From RGIG3102 sp964369915 (GTDB lineage Bacteria; Bacillota; Clostridia; Oscillospirales; Ruminococcaceae): a stretch of DNA of 64,000 nucleotides. Below are positions 1 through 8,378 of this stretch, one piece after another (position 1 is the stretch's first letter; the number at the start of each line of letters is the position of its first letter). The position numbers and the translations under genes were made by a program. Location: NCBI GenBank assembly GCA_964369915.1, contig CAYJGG010000003.1, forward strand, positions 1-64,000, read 5' to 3'. The notes below the pieces were generated by a model, which was not told where the DNA came from, made no database searches, and saw nothing but the letters and a program-made list of their open reading frames with translations.

Positions 1-19
1 CCAGCTGAGCTATGCTCCC
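1..19 (-). tRNA. tRNA 5' end, truncated by the window edge
   Basis: The minus strand at 19-1 reads GGGAGCATAGCTCAGCTGG. This is a 7-base acceptor arm, U8-A9, and the GCTC/AGCTGG of a D-arm. It lies about 18 bases downstream of the predicted start of an excellent promoter. The anticodon is outside the window, so the amino acid cannot be read; valine or alanine tRNAs of clostridia often begin like this, but that is only a guess. More tRNAs may follow beyond the edge. Confidence 0.85.
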
Positions 20-43
20 ATAACTCTCTTAGCGACGAAATAT

Positions 44-72
44 ATAATAACATATTTTTTAATATATGTCAA
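44..72 (-). promoter_or_regulatory. Sigma-A promoter of the tRNA
   Basis: On the minus strand TTGACA (72-67), a 17-base spacer, then TATTAT (49-44). The -35 box is a perfect consensus. Transcription should start near 37, so the precursor has a short 5' leader before the tRNA at 19. The promoter separates the tRNA from hslO upstream; no clear terminator hairpin is visible between hslO and this promoter. Confidence 0.8.
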
Positions 73-145
73 CACTTTTTATGATTATTTTTTAATTTTT
101 ATCGAAATTTGTGTATCACTTTATATGGTAAATTATTGATATGGT

Positions 146-1024
146 TTAACTTATTTTATTAATCATTTTTGTTAAATCTTCTTTAGAAAAAATATACTTA
201 TTATCGCAATATTGACAGCCCATTTCTATCTCTTCTTCCTCATCTCTAATTTCGCATAAATCTTTTAATCCAATGCTAATTAAAGCTTTTTCAACTTTTT
301 GTTTTGAACAGTCACAACTGTATCTAACATCAGTTTCATCTAATATACTTGGATTAAATCCTTCTAAAAGAGTGTTTACAACATCATAAACTGTTTTTTC
401 TTGTTCAAAAAAAGAAGTTATACTAGGAACATTCTTTAAATTGTTTTCTATCATAGTTATTTCTTCTTCTGTTGCTCCTGGTAGAAGCTGTAATAAAAAA
501 CCACCCGAACGTTTTATACTTAAATCTGGGCTTACTAAAACTCCTAAACTGCAAACAGTAGGAATTTGTTCTGAATAAGCATAATAAGCAGTTACATCTT
601 CTGCTATCTCCCCTGTTTCAAGTGGAACTGAACCTACATAAGGTTCTTTCATTTTTAAATCTTTTATTACATATAAGCTACCATTCTTACCAACTGCATT
701 TCCAACATCTAATTTTCCATCTTCACGAAGTGGAATTTCAACTACTGGATTTTCAACATACCCTTTGCAATTTCCCTTAGCATCACTTGCAACAACTAAA
801 AGACCACTAGGGCCATCTGCTTTTATTCTTAATGTTATTGTAGCATCATCGCTTTTCAAAGTTGAAGCCATTAATTGAGAGGCTGTTAAAAGCCTTCCTA
901 GAGCTGCTGAAGTAACTGCGCTAGTCACGTGTATTCTTTCCATTTCCCTTGTGATTTGTGTTGAATCTATAACGCTTACAACAACGCCACCCATATCAGA
1001 AATTGCTCTTACTAATTTTGCCAT
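146..1024 (-). CDS. hslO: Hsp33 redox-regulated chaperone
   Basis: Cytosolic holdase chaperone that is activated by oxidation. At 292 residues it has normal length for the family. The N-terminal substrate-binding domain is complete, and the C-terminal redox switch keeps all four zinc cysteines: C237 and C239 (CDC) and C270 and C273 (CQYC). In the family, oxidation of these releases zinc and exposes the binding surface. It is the last protein gene of the run engB-methyltransferase-hslO, only 20 bases after the methyltransferase stop codon, so it is probably cotranscribed with it. No terminator hairpin is visible after it. Identification is firm from the cysteine pattern and full-length similarity. 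Confidence 0.95.
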   Translation of the reverse strand: MAKLVRAISDMGGVVVSVIDSTQITREMERIHVTSAVTSAALGRLLTASQLMASTLKSDDATITLRIKADGPSGLLVVASDAKGNCKGYVENPVVEIPLREDGKLDVGNAVGKNGSLYVIKDLKMKEPYVGSVPLETGEIAEDVTAYYAYSEQIPTVCSLGVLVSPDLSIKRSGGFLLQLLPGATEEEITMIENNLKNVPSITSFFEQEKTVYDVVNTLLEGFNPSILDETDVRYSCDCSKQKVEKALISIGLKDLCEIRDEEEEIEMGCQYCDNKYIFSKEDLTKMINKIS

Positions 1025-1044
1025 TATTATCCCTTTCTTTAATC

Positions 1045-1794
1045 TTAATTTCTTAAGATTTTTTTTACAACAAATATATATCTTTGTGTATCTTTTTTTA
1101 TATCATCAAAATTTTCGCCATCTTTAATTTTTATTATTTCTAGTTCAGCTTTTTTTAATAAATTTTCAATTTCATCTAATGAATAAAAACATTCAAAAAA
1201 CTCTTCATAATAATCATTGCCTAAAATTTTATCTTTAATTGAAATAGATATTTTAGTTTTGTTTTCATTTTCTAAAAGTGTATTTTCCCAAACGCAAGAC
1301 GCCTCATCTTCATTGAAATTAAAAATATTATTTTTTAAAATCTCTTTATGCTTATATTCTGTATTTATATCAAATATAAAAATGCCTTCCGGATGCATAA
1401 ATAAGCTCACTTTTTTAAAAAACTCTAAAACAGCCTCTTTATTGTTTAAATGATTTACAGTATCAAAAGTGCACACAAATAAATCAATAGTTCCAAACAT
1501 GTCTAGCTTTGTTATATCTTGATTTAAAATAAGTAAATCTTCGTATCCAAATATATATTTTTTTTCTAAAAGTACATCAAGCATATCGCTTGAATTATCA
1601 ACTGCAACTACATCATATCCGTCTTTGCAGAATTTTAAGGTTAATTCACCAGTGCCACAGCCTAAATCACAGACAATAGCACCTTTTTTTATATTATTTT
1701 CTTTAACTTCATTTTGAATAAACTGATATAATTTATTATAATCAGCATTATAATTAAAATAATCATAGAAATAACTAAATTCTTTATACGACAT
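1045..1794 (-). CDS. Class I SAM-dependent methyltransferase, substrate unknown
   Basis: A 249-residue protein with the S-adenosylmethionine-binding motif I at about residues 41-50 (VCDLGCGTGE), an acidic residue after strand 2 (VAVDNS), and a motif IV-like FVCTFDTVNHL stretch. This is the YodH/UbiE-like small-molecule methyltransferase fold, but nothing in the sequence fixes the substrate. It starts 11 bases after engB and ends 20 bases before hslO, so the three form one transcription unit. Similar methyltransferases often sit near engB or lon in clostridia, from memory, without a proven role. The fold is certain; the function is open. Confidence 0.85.
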   Translation of the reverse strand: MSYKEFSYFYDYFNYNADYNKLYQFIQNEVKENNIKKGAIVCDLGCGTGELTLKFCKDGYDVVAVDNSSDMLDVLLEKKYIFGYEDLLILNQDITKLDMFGTIDLFVCTFDTVNHLNNKEAVLEFFKKVSLFMHPEGIFIFDINTEYKHKEILKNNIFNFNEDEASCVWENTLLENENKTKISISIKDKILGNDYYEEFFECFYSLDEIENLLKKAELEIIKIKDGENFDDIKKDTQRYIFVVKKILRN

Positions 1795-1805
1795 ATTTCC
1801 TCTTA

Positions 1806-2393
1806 TTAATCTTGTAAAAATTCTTCTATTTTATTTAATAAATCTGCAATCCCATCACCTTTTTCAGCGCTAGTTAAAATGATATCACTATAAGTGTATC
1901 CTTTACAATACTCTGTAAAAGTTTCAATAGCTTCATTTTTTTGAGTCTTTTTCAATTTATCTGCCTTTGTTAGCGCTATAATAAATGGAATTTTATTATA
2001 AGTTAAATAATCAAGCATAGTGTAGTCATCGTTTGACGGTTTATGTCTTGAATCTATTAACTGAATAACAACAGATAATTTTTCATCTCTAGTTTTAAAA
2101 TATCCGTTTATTAATCTATCCCATCTTTCTCTTTCTTTATGACTTACTTTTGCAAATCCGTATCCTGGTAAATCAACTAAAAAGAAATCATTTACTTTAT
2201 AGTAGTTTATAGTTCCTGTTTTACCAGGCTGTGCGGAAACTCTAGCTAAAGATTTTCTATTACACATTTTATTTATTATACTAGATTTTCCAACATTACT
2301 TCTACCTGAAATAACAACTTCCTTTTCCTGATAATCTGGAAGCTGTGAGGCAAGGCCATAAGACGTTGTAAAATCCGCCGATTTAACTATCAT
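1806..2393 (-). CDS. engB: Ribosome biogenesis GTP-binding protein EngB (YsxC/YihA)
   Basis: GTPase needed for late assembly of the large ribosomal subunit in Gram-positive bacteria. The 195 residues hold the standard TRAFAC GTPase motifs: G1 GRSNVGKSS at 30-38, G3 DLPGYG at 74-79, G4 TKAD at 142-145 and G5 SAE near 175-177. Its length matches the family. It follows lon, as in Bacillus subtilis and many clostridia. A terminator-like hairpin stands between the two genes, so engB expression depends on read-through or on a promoter I cannot see clearly. Identification is secure. Confidence 0.96.
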   Translation of the reverse strand: MIVKSADFTTSYGLASQLPDYQEKEVVISGRSNVGKSSIINKMCNRKSLARVSAQPGKTGTINYYKVNDFFLVDLPGYGFAKVSHKERERWDRLINGYFKTRDEKLSVVIQLIDSRHKPSNDDYTMLDYLTYNKIPFIIALTKADKLKKTQKNEAIETFTEYCKGYTYSDIILTSAEKGDGIADLLNKIEEFLQD

Positions 2394-2427
2394 ATATTTC
2401 CCTTTCTATACTTTAATAAAAAACATA

Positions 2428-2462
2428 TGTGTTAAAAGCAATATAAAATTACTTTTAACACA
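2428..2462 (-). terminator. Intrinsic terminator after lon
   Basis: A perfect 11-base-pair stem: TGTGTTAAAAG at 2428-2438 pairs with CTTTTAACACA at 2452-2462, with a 13-base loop. On the minus strand it is followed by a T-rich stretch (plus-strand AATAAAAAACA, 2416-2426). It lies 7 bases after the lon stop codon and upstream of engB, so it may act as a partial terminator that lowers engB, methyltransferase and hslO expression relative to lon. Confidence 0.75.
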
Positions 2463-2469
2463 GTTTGTT

Positions 2470-4815
2470 TTAAGATAGATTAACATTTAATGCATCATCT
2501 ACATGTTTTACTGGAACAAATTTAATTTTTTCTTTAATAACTTCGTCAACATCGTGTAAATTTGGCTCATTATCAAATGGAATAATAACTGTTTTTATTC
2601 CTTCTCTATATGCTGCCATTGCTTTTTCTTTTAATCCACCGATTGGAAGCACTCTTCCTTGAAGTGTAACTTCGCCAGTCATAGCAACGCTGCCTTTAAC
2701 TTTTTTATTAGTTAAAACAGAAACTAACGCAGTTGTTAAAGTTATACCGGCAGAAGGTCCATCTTTTGGAACAGCACCTTCTGGGGCATGAATATGAATA
2801 TCTATTTTAGAGAATTCTGTTTCAATCTTATATTTTTTTGCATTAGCTTTAATATAACTTAAAGCAATTCTACAAGATTCTTTCATAACATTGCCAAGGC
2901 TACCAGTTAGCTCTAATTTACCACTACCATTTGGAATTACCGTAACTTCAATTGGAAGCATTTCACCACCCACTGAAGTCCATGCAAGGCCGTTTGCAAC
3001 GCCTAAGGTGTCTTTTAAATTAGTGTCACCTGATTTAAATTTCTCAGGCCCTAAAAGCTCCATAACTTTTAATTTATCAATTAAAACAGTATCTTCTGTT
3101 TGCTTTGCTATAATTTTTGCTGATTTTCTAATAATGCTAATTATAACCCTTTCAAGGCTTCTAACTCCGGCTTCTTTTGTGTATCCGTCTATCATTTCGT
3201 AAATAGAAGAATTATTAAATTTAACTAGTTTTTTAACTCCGTTTTTATCTAGTTGCTTTGGAATTAAATGCTTTTTAGCGATATTAAATTTTTCTTCTCT
3301 AGTGTAGCTAGAAAGCTCAATAATATCCATTCTGTCAAGAAGTGGTCTTGGTATTGAATTATAATTATTTGCTGTTGCAATAAAGAAAACATTGCTTAAA
3401 TCTAATGGCATATCAATATAGTGATCTTTAAAATTCATATTTTGTTCTGAATCTAGCACTTCTAAAAGAGCCGCCGCAGGATCGCCCCTAAAATCACCTG
3501 CTAATTTATCTATTTCATCTAAAAGAATAACAGGATTATTGCTTTTTGCTTGAATAAATGAATTAACTATTTTACCAGGCATTGCACCAACGTAAGTTCT
3601 TCTATGTCCTCTAATTTCGCTTTCATCACGCACACCGCCAAGAGAAACTCTAACAAAATCACGATTTAAACATTCCGCAACGGATGAAGCAATACTAGTT
3701 TTACCAACACCTGGAGGCCCTACTAAACAAATGATTTGACCTTTAACTTTATCGCTTAACTGTCTAACAGCTAAAATCTCTAAAACTTTATCTTTAACTT
3801 TTTCTAAACCATAATGCTTTTTATCTAGTATTTTTTCAGCTTTTAAAATATTAACTTGCTCTTTTTTCTCATTATTCCAAGGAATATCAAGGCAAGTGTC
3901 AATATAAGTTCTAATAACAGCCGCTTCTTGCGATGAAGAAGACATTCTTTCAAGACGTGTTAATTCTTTTAAGAGTTTTGCTTTTGAATCTTCACTTATT
4001 GTTAAAGCGTTAATTTTATTTTTATATTCTTCTGTTTCGCTAACACCATCTTCTGATGTATCTAATTCTTGAGATATTGTTCTAATTTGTTGTCTTAAAT
4101 AGTATTCTTTTTGATTTTTCTCTATTTCATATTGAACTTTCGATTTGATATCTGCTTCAATTTGAAGTACGTTATATTCATTATTTAGAAAATCCAAAAC
4201 AAACTTTAATCGTTTTTCAACTGAATTTTCTTTTAAAACAGCCATTTTATCTTCTAATTTAAACATAACATTTGTTGCGATGTATTCGCATAAAGTATTA
4301 GCATCTTCAATTGCAAAAACATTAAACACAACTTCTTTACCCATTTTAGGGGCAACGTCCATATAAGATTCAAAAGTTTCTTTTATTATCCTAACAAAAG
4401 CCTCCATTGTTCCTTCTTGGCTAGCTTTCACTTTATTTATAGGATAAGGTTTTACTAAAGCACTGATATAATCTGCTGATAAGTCATATTCTTCAACTTT
4501 TGCTCTATATTTTGCATCAATTAAAACCTTCATAAAACCATCATTTAATTTTATAATTTGTTTAACTTTTGCAACAACGCCTATTCTATGTAAATCTTTT
4601 GCTTGTGGATCATCAACCTCTGTATCAATTTGAGGAGCTAAAAAAATTGTTCTATCCTCGTTCATTGCTTCTTGCAGTGCATTTATTGACTTTTCTCTAC
4701 CTATATCAAAGTGAATAAGGCTTTCTGGAAAAATAACCATTCCCCTTAAAGCTATAACTGGTAAAAAATCAAATTTATTACTACTATCTATTTTTATATC
4801 TATTTTTTCTGACAT
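2470..4815 (-). CDS. lon: ATP-dependent protease La (LonA)
   Basis: Cytosolic hexameric AAA+ serine protease that degrades misfolded and regulatory proteins. At 781 residues it is full length: an N-terminal LON substrate domain to about 210, a coiled-coil helical region, an AAA+ module with Walker A GPPGVGKT near 367-374 and Walker B VILLDEIDK, then the protease domain with the catalytic dyad S688 (in PKDGPSAG) and K731 (in GGLKEK). It lies downstream of tig-clpP-clpX but has its own sigma-A promoter, a structured leader of about 135 bases, and a terminator. I saw no CtsR (GGTCAAA repeat) or CIRCE operator upstream, so its heat-shock control, if any, is not the usual Bacillus type. Confidence 0.97.
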   Translation of the reverse strand: MSEKIDIKIDSSNKFDFLPVIALRGMVIFPESLIHFDIGREKSINALQEAMNEDRTIFLAPQIDTEVDDPQAKDLHRIGVVAKVKQIIKLNDGFMKVLIDAKYRAKVEEYDLSADYISALVKPYPINKVKASQEGTMEAFVRIIKETFESYMDVAPKMGKEVVFNVFAIEDANTLCEYIATNVMFKLEDKMAVLKENSVEKRLKFVLDFLNNEYNVLQIEADIKSKVQYEIEKNQKEYYLRQQIRTISQELDTSEDGVSETEEYKNKINALTISEDSKAKLLKELTRLERMSSSSQEAAVIRTYIDTCLDIPWNNEKKEQVNILKAEKILDKKHYGLEKVKDKVLEILAVRQLSDKVKGQIICLVGPPGVGKTSIASSVAECLNRDFVRVSLGGVRDESEIRGHRRTYVGAMPGKIVNSFIQAKSNNPVILLDEIDKLAGDFRGDPAAALLEVLDSEQNMNFKDHYIDMPLDLSNVFFIATANNYNSIPRPLLDRMDIIELSSYTREEKFNIAKKHLIPKQLDKNGVKKLVKFNNSSIYEMIDGYTKEAGVRSLERVIISIIRKSAKIIAKQTEDTVLIDKLKVMELLGPEKFKSGDTNLKDTLGVANGLAWTSVGGEMLPIEVTVIPNGSGKLELTGSLGNVMKESCRIALSYIKANAKKYKIETEFSKIDIHIHAPEGAVPKDGPSAGITLTTALVSVLTNKKVKGSVAMTGEVTLQGRVLPIGGLKEKAMAAYREGIKTVIIPFDNEPNLHDVDEVIKEKIKFVPVKHVDDALNVNLS

Positions 4816-4842
4816 ACTATAATCCCTTCCCTTTTTTTTAAA

Positions 4843-4932
4843 TTTTGTGTGTAAATGCTATATTAATATATTAAAATCTAAGTTTTAAAGACACACAAAA
4901 CTGCTTATTTAAAAAATAACTTTAAATAAGCA
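4843..4932 (-). other. Two consecutive dyads in the lon mRNA leader
   Basis: In transcription order, the first hairpin is a perfect 12-base-pair stem (TGCTTATTTAAA, 4902-4913 with 4921-4932) with a 7-base loop. A long-range pairing follows: ACACACAAAA at 4891-4900 with TTTTGTGTGT at 4843-4852, 10 base pairs across 38 bases. The second dyad ends about 15 bases before the lon ribosome-binding site (GGGAAGGG). Neither hairpin has a terminator-type T-tract. A role in mRNA stability or translational control is inference. Confidence 0.55.
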
Positions 4933-4959
4933 TTTCTTTATAGCATATTGTATCACTCT

Positions 4960-4988
4960 ATTATAGCAAATTTGTGAAATTATATCAA
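4960..4988 (-). promoter_or_regulatory. Sigma-A promoter of lon
   Basis: On the minus strand TTGATA (4988-4983), a 17-base spacer, then a perfect TATAAT (4965-4960). Predicted start is near 4953, giving a leader of about 137 bases. The -35 box begins only 3 bases beyond the foot of the clpX terminator stem, so the short sequence after that hairpin doubles as the start of the lon promoter. Confidence 0.8.
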
Positions 4989-4991
4989 GAG

Positions 4992-5029
4992 CAAAGCCAA
5001 TTTGTGATGTAAATCACAAATTGGCTTTG
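4992..5029 (-). terminator. Terminator hairpin after clpX
   Basis: A perfect 16-base-pair stem: CAAAGCCAATTTGTGA at 4992-5007 pairs with TCACAAATTGGCTTTG at 5014-5029, around a 6-base loop. It starts 24 bases after the clpX stop. The minus-strand sequence after it (CTCTTGATATAATTT) is only moderately T-rich. The strength of the stem argues for a true end of the tig-clpP-clpX transcript, with some read-through possible. Confidence 0.75.
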
Positions 5030-5052
5030 TTTATTTATTGTATTAACACAGA

Positions 5053-6363
5053 TTAAATCGCAAGTTTTGAGTCTATATATCTTTTGCGTTTTTCTCCATG
5101 CTCATATTCTGCTTTACCAGTATTTACAGTATCTTTTGTAACAATAACTTTATTAATAGTTTCGTCACTCGGAACTTCATACATAGATTGCATCAAGCTA
5201 TCTTCTAAAATCGAACGCAATGCTCTTGCACCACTTTTTCTTTTAATAGCTTTTTCTGCCATTTCTTCTAAAGCTTCATCATTAACTTCTAAATCAACCA
5301 TATCTAAAGCCATAAGGGCTGTGTATTGTTTTATTAGAGAGTTTTTAGGCTCTTTTAGAATTTTAATTAAAGCAGTTTTATCTAAAGCTGAAAGTACAGA
5401 AACGACTGGTAAACGACCTATTAATTCTGGAATTAATCCAAATGGAACTAAATCATCTGGTTCAACTCTTTTTAATAAGGCTGTTAGCTCTTTGTCTTCT
5501 TTTTTAGCCATAGGACTATTAAATCCAAGGCTACTACCTTCGCTTGTTCGTTTTTCTATATGTTTTTCGATGCCATCAAAAGCACCACCACATATAAATA
5601 AAATGTTCTTTGTATCAATTTGTAAAAACTCTTGATAAGGATGCTTTCTTCCGCCTTGCGGTGGCACATTTGCTAAAGTGCCTTCAAGAATTTTCAGTAA
5701 AGCTTGTTGCACCCCTTCGCCACCAACGTCTCTTGTTGTTGAAGGGTTTTCGCTTTTTCTTGTTATTTTATCAATTTCATCAACATATATAATACCCATT
5801 TGAGCTTTTTCAATATTATAATCTGCTGATTGAATTAATTTTAATAAAATATTCTCAACGTCTTCACCTACATAGCCAGCTTCAGTTAAAGTTGTAGCAT
5901 CGGCAATAGCAAAAGGAACATTAAGCATATTAGCTAGTGTTTGAGCAAGCAATGTTTTACCAGTACCAGAAGGGCCTAGTAATAAAATATTACTTTTTTG
6001 AATATCCACACCACCTGTGCTTTTTTTACTTAGTATTCTTTTATAATGATTATAAACGGCAACACTTAAAGCAACTTTTGCCTCGTCTTGACCTATAACG
6101 TATTCATCTAATCTTCTTTTAATTTCTAAAGGAGGATAAACAGTTACATCATTATTTATATTTGCATTATCTTTTTTACTAGCTTTTGGTGAAGATGTAT
6201 TTCTTGGTGAAGTTTGTATAACACCTTCATCTTCTAATATTTCATAACAAAGTTGTACACATTCATTACAAATATTGATACCAGGACCAATAATTATTCT
6301 TTCTACCTCTGTTGAATTTTTTCCACAAAAATTACAGGTTAGAACTTTATCTTTACTTGACAT
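5053..6363 (-). CDS. clpX: ATP-dependent Clp protease ATPase subunit ClpX
   Basis: AAA+ unfoldase that selects substrates and feeds them to ClpP. The 436-residue protein has the N-terminal zinc-binding domain (C10, C13, C32, C35), Walker A GPSGTGKT at 130-137, the pore-loop GYVG at about 163-166, Walker B IIYVDEIDK near 192, the IGF-type ClpP-docking segment (SLGFNS region near 277), and the C-terminal D2-small domain. It starts 16 bases after clpP, so the two partners are made from one message beginning at the tig promoter, and a strong hairpin ends the unit. Confidence 0.97.
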   Translation of the reverse strand: MSSKDKVLTCNFCGKNSTEVERIIIGPGINICNECVQLCYEILEDEGVIQTSPRNTSSPKASKKDNANINNDVTVYPPLEIKRRLDEYVIGQDEAKVALSVAVYNHYKRILSKKSTGGVDIQKSNILLLGPSGTGKTLLAQTLANMLNVPFAIADATTLTEAGYVGEDVENILLKLIQSADYNIEKAQMGIIYVDEIDKITRKSENPSTTRDVGGEGVQQALLKILEGTLANVPPQGGRKHPYQEFLQIDTKNILFICGGAFDGIEKHIEKRTSEGSSLGFNSPMAKKEDKELTALLKRVEPDDLVPFGLIPELIGRLPVVSVLSALDKTALIKILKEPKNSLIKQYTALMALDMVDLEVNDEALEEMAEKAIKRKSGARALRSILEDSLMQSMYEVPSDETINKVIVTKDTVNTGKAEYEHGEKRKRYIDSKLAI

Positions 6364-6379
6364 AATACTCCTATTTTAG

Positions 6380-6961
6380 TTATCTATTTGTGATAACTTT
6401 ATCAATTAAACCATAATCAGCTGCTTCGCTAGCTGAAAGGAAATTATCTCTATCTGTGTCAATTGTTATTTTTTCAATAGGTTGGCCTGTTTGTTCAGAC
6501 ATAATTCTATTTAATTTTTCACGAATTTTTAAAATCCAATCTGCATGAATTTTGATGTCACTAGCCTGACCACGAGTTCCCCCTAGTGGCTGGTGAATCA
6601 TAATTTCACTATTAGGAAGTGCAAATCTTTTTCCTTTTGCACCTGATGATAATAAAAATGCGCCCATTGATGCAGCAAGACCAACACATATTGTTGAAAC
6701 ATCGCATTTAATGTAATTCATAGTATCATAAATTGCCATACCAGCAGTTACTGAACCACCTGGTGAATTAATATAAAGACTAATATCCTTATCAGGATCT
6801 TGACTTTCTAAATATAAAAGTTGTGCTACAACAAGGCTAGCTGTTACATCATTAACCTCATCGCAAAGCATAATAATTCTGTCGTTAAGCAAACGAGAAT
6901 AGATATCATAACTTCTTTCCCCTCTATTAGTTTGCTCTACAACCATAGGTACTAATGCCAT
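6380..6961 (-). CDS. clpP: ATP-dependent Clp protease proteolytic subunit ClpP
   Basis: Serine peptidase that forms the double-heptamer chamber used by ClpX and ClpC. At 193 residues it has the normal length. The catalytic triad is complete: S98 in GLAASMG, H123 in MIHQPLGG, and D172 in TDRDNF. There is a strong ribosome-binding site (GGAGGTGTTTTGA) just before the ATG. The gene lies between tig and clpX, the order common in bacteria. A small perfect hairpin sits in the tig-clpP gap. Identification is certain. Confidence 0.98.
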   Translation of the reverse strand: MALVPMVVEQTNRGERSYDIYSRLLNDRIIMLCDEVNDVTASLVVAQLLYLESQDPDKDISLYINSPGGSVTAGMAIYDTMNYIKCDVSTICVGLAASMGAFLLSSGAKGKRFALPNSEIMIHQPLGGTRGQASDIKIHADWILKIREKLNRIMSEQTGQPIEKITIDTDRDNFLSASEAADYGLIDKVITNR

Positions 6962-6991
6962 TCAAAACACCTCCAAATTAATTTTTTTACT

Positions 6992-7013
6992 AAAATAAGT
7001 GTAGACTTATTTT
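6992..7013 (-). other. Small hairpin between tig and clpP
   Basis: AAAATAAGT (6992-7000) pairs perfectly with ACTTATTTT (7005-7013) around a 4-base loop. On the transcribed minus strand no T-tract follows the stem, so it is unlikely to be an efficient terminator. It may mark a processing or stabilising site that sets clpP-clpX levels relative to tig. Confidence 0.4.
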
Positions 7014-7019
7014 TTTATT

Positions 7020-8306
7020 TTATTCATTTGTGATTTCAGCATTTTCTTTAATAAAATCAATAGCTTTTTGAATAGCTAAATCTTTTTTGATTTCATTAGC
7101 TGGAACCATTTGTTTAACATTATCTAGCGGAATATGATATAATTCGCTGATTCTTGTTAATTCTTTTTCTAAATCTTCATCAGAAGCTGTAATTCCTTCA
7201 AGCTCTGCAATTTTTTCTAAAGCTAGACGAATTTTAACTTGTTGTTCTGCTTGATCTTTGAATGTTTTTCTGAATGTTTCCATATCAGATTGAGTGTATT
7301 GCAGATAAACTTCTAATTGTAGACCTTGTTGTTGTAGTCTGCCTTCAAAATCTCTAACCATTTCATCAACTCTAGCTTCATTCATAGCTTCTGGAACATT
7401 AGCTTCTAAAGTCGCAACAACTTGTTCAACTATTTTATTTTCAACATCTAGTTCAGCAGCTTGTTTTGCTTCTGCTTCTCTTTTTGATTTGATATCATTT
7501 TTTAATTCTTCTAAAGAATCAAATTCGCTAACATCTTTTGCAAATTCATCATCTAATTCTGGAAGTTCTTTAGCTGTTATTTTATTTAATTTTGTTTTGA
7601 ACACAGCTTCTTTGCCTGCTAAATCAGTTGATTGGTATTCTTCTGGGAATGTTACAACAACATCAAATTCTTCACCTTCATTTTTACCAACGATTTGAGC
7701 TTCAAATCCTGGGATAAATTGGCCAGAACCTAACACTAAATCGAATCCTTCGCCTTTTCCACCTTCAAAAGCAACGCCATCAACAAATCCTTCAAAATCA
7801 ATATTTGCAGTATCTGTCATTTCAGCACTTCTATTTTCAACTGGAACAAGTCTTGCATTTCTTTCTCTCATCATTTGTAATTCATCTGAGATAACTTCAT
7901 CAGTTACAGGAATTTCATTTCTTGTAGCTTTTATGCCTTTATATTCGCCAATTTTAACTTCTGGGTAAACTGTTATAGTAGCTTTAACAGTAAAGCCAGT
8001 TTCTTTTGAGCAAGAAGCGATTTCGATTTGTGGTTGAGCTACTGGAGTGATTTTTGCTTCTTCAATAGCAGCAATATATGCAGCAGGTAGTAATTCATCT
8101 ATAGCATCATTAAAGAAAACTTCTTCGCCATACATTTTTTCCACCATATTTCTTGGTGCTTTACCTTTTCTAAATCCTGGGATAGTCATATCTTTGCTAG
8201 CGTTTCTAAACACTTTAGAAATTGCTTCATTAAATAATTCAGCAGAAACCTTAAATTCTACTTCAACTGTATTTTCTGCAACTTTTTCGTTTTTAATTAA
8301 TTCCAT
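7020..8306 (-). CDS. tig: Trigger factor, ribosome-bound chaperone and prolyl isomerase
   Basis: First chaperone met by nascent chains at the ribosome exit tunnel. The 428-residue protein shows the N-terminal ribosome-binding domain with the signature loop GFRKGKAPR at about 44-52, an FKBP-type peptidyl-prolyl isomerase domain near 155-245 (DTANIDFEGFVDG onward), and a long helical C-terminal domain rich in Glu, Lys and Ala. It is the first gene of tig-clpP-clpX and has a clear sigma-A promoter whose -35 box lies at the very end of the upstream phosphoesterase gene. Confidence 0.97.
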   Translation of the reverse strand: MELIKNEKVAENTVEVEFKVSAELFNEAISKVFRNASKDMTIPGFRKGKAPRNMVEKMYGEEVFFNDAIDELLPAAYIAAIEEAKITPVAQPQIEIASCSKETGFTVKATITVYPEVKIGEYKGIKATRNEIPVTDEVISDELQMMRERNARLVPVENRSAEMTDTANIDFEGFVDGVAFEGGKGEGFDLVLGSGQFIPGFEAQIVGKNEGEEFDVVVTFPEEYQSTDLAGKEAVFKTKLNKITAKELPELDDEFAKDVSEFDSLEELKNDIKSKREAEAKQAAELDVENKIVEQVVATLEANVPEAMNEARVDEMVRDFEGRLQQQGLQLEVYLQYTQSDMETFRKTFKDQAEQQVKIRLALEKIAELEGITASDEDLEKELTRISELYHIPLDNVKQMVPANEIKKDLAIQKAIDFIKENAEITNE

Positions 8307-8349
8307 TGTCTTTTAAACTCCTTAAATTTGTTTAATTTCATACCAAAAC

Positions 8350-8378
8350 ATTATAACACAACTTTTTATATTAATCAA
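8350..8378 (-). promoter_or_regulatory. Sigma-A promoter of tig-clpP-clpX
   Basis: On the minus strand TTGATT (8378-8373), a 17-base spacer, then TATAAT (8355-8350). The -35 box overlaps the last codons and stop of the phosphoesterase gene ending at 8371. Predicted start is near 8343, giving a leader of about 37 bases with AAGGAG before the tig ATG. No CtsR or HrcA operator was seen around it. Confidence 0.8.

Noticed and set aside
5084..5635. A 183-codon plus-strand open frame opposite clpX
   Set aside because: The clpX protein is intact and conserved across the whole interval; the opposite frame has no recognisable domain or start signal.
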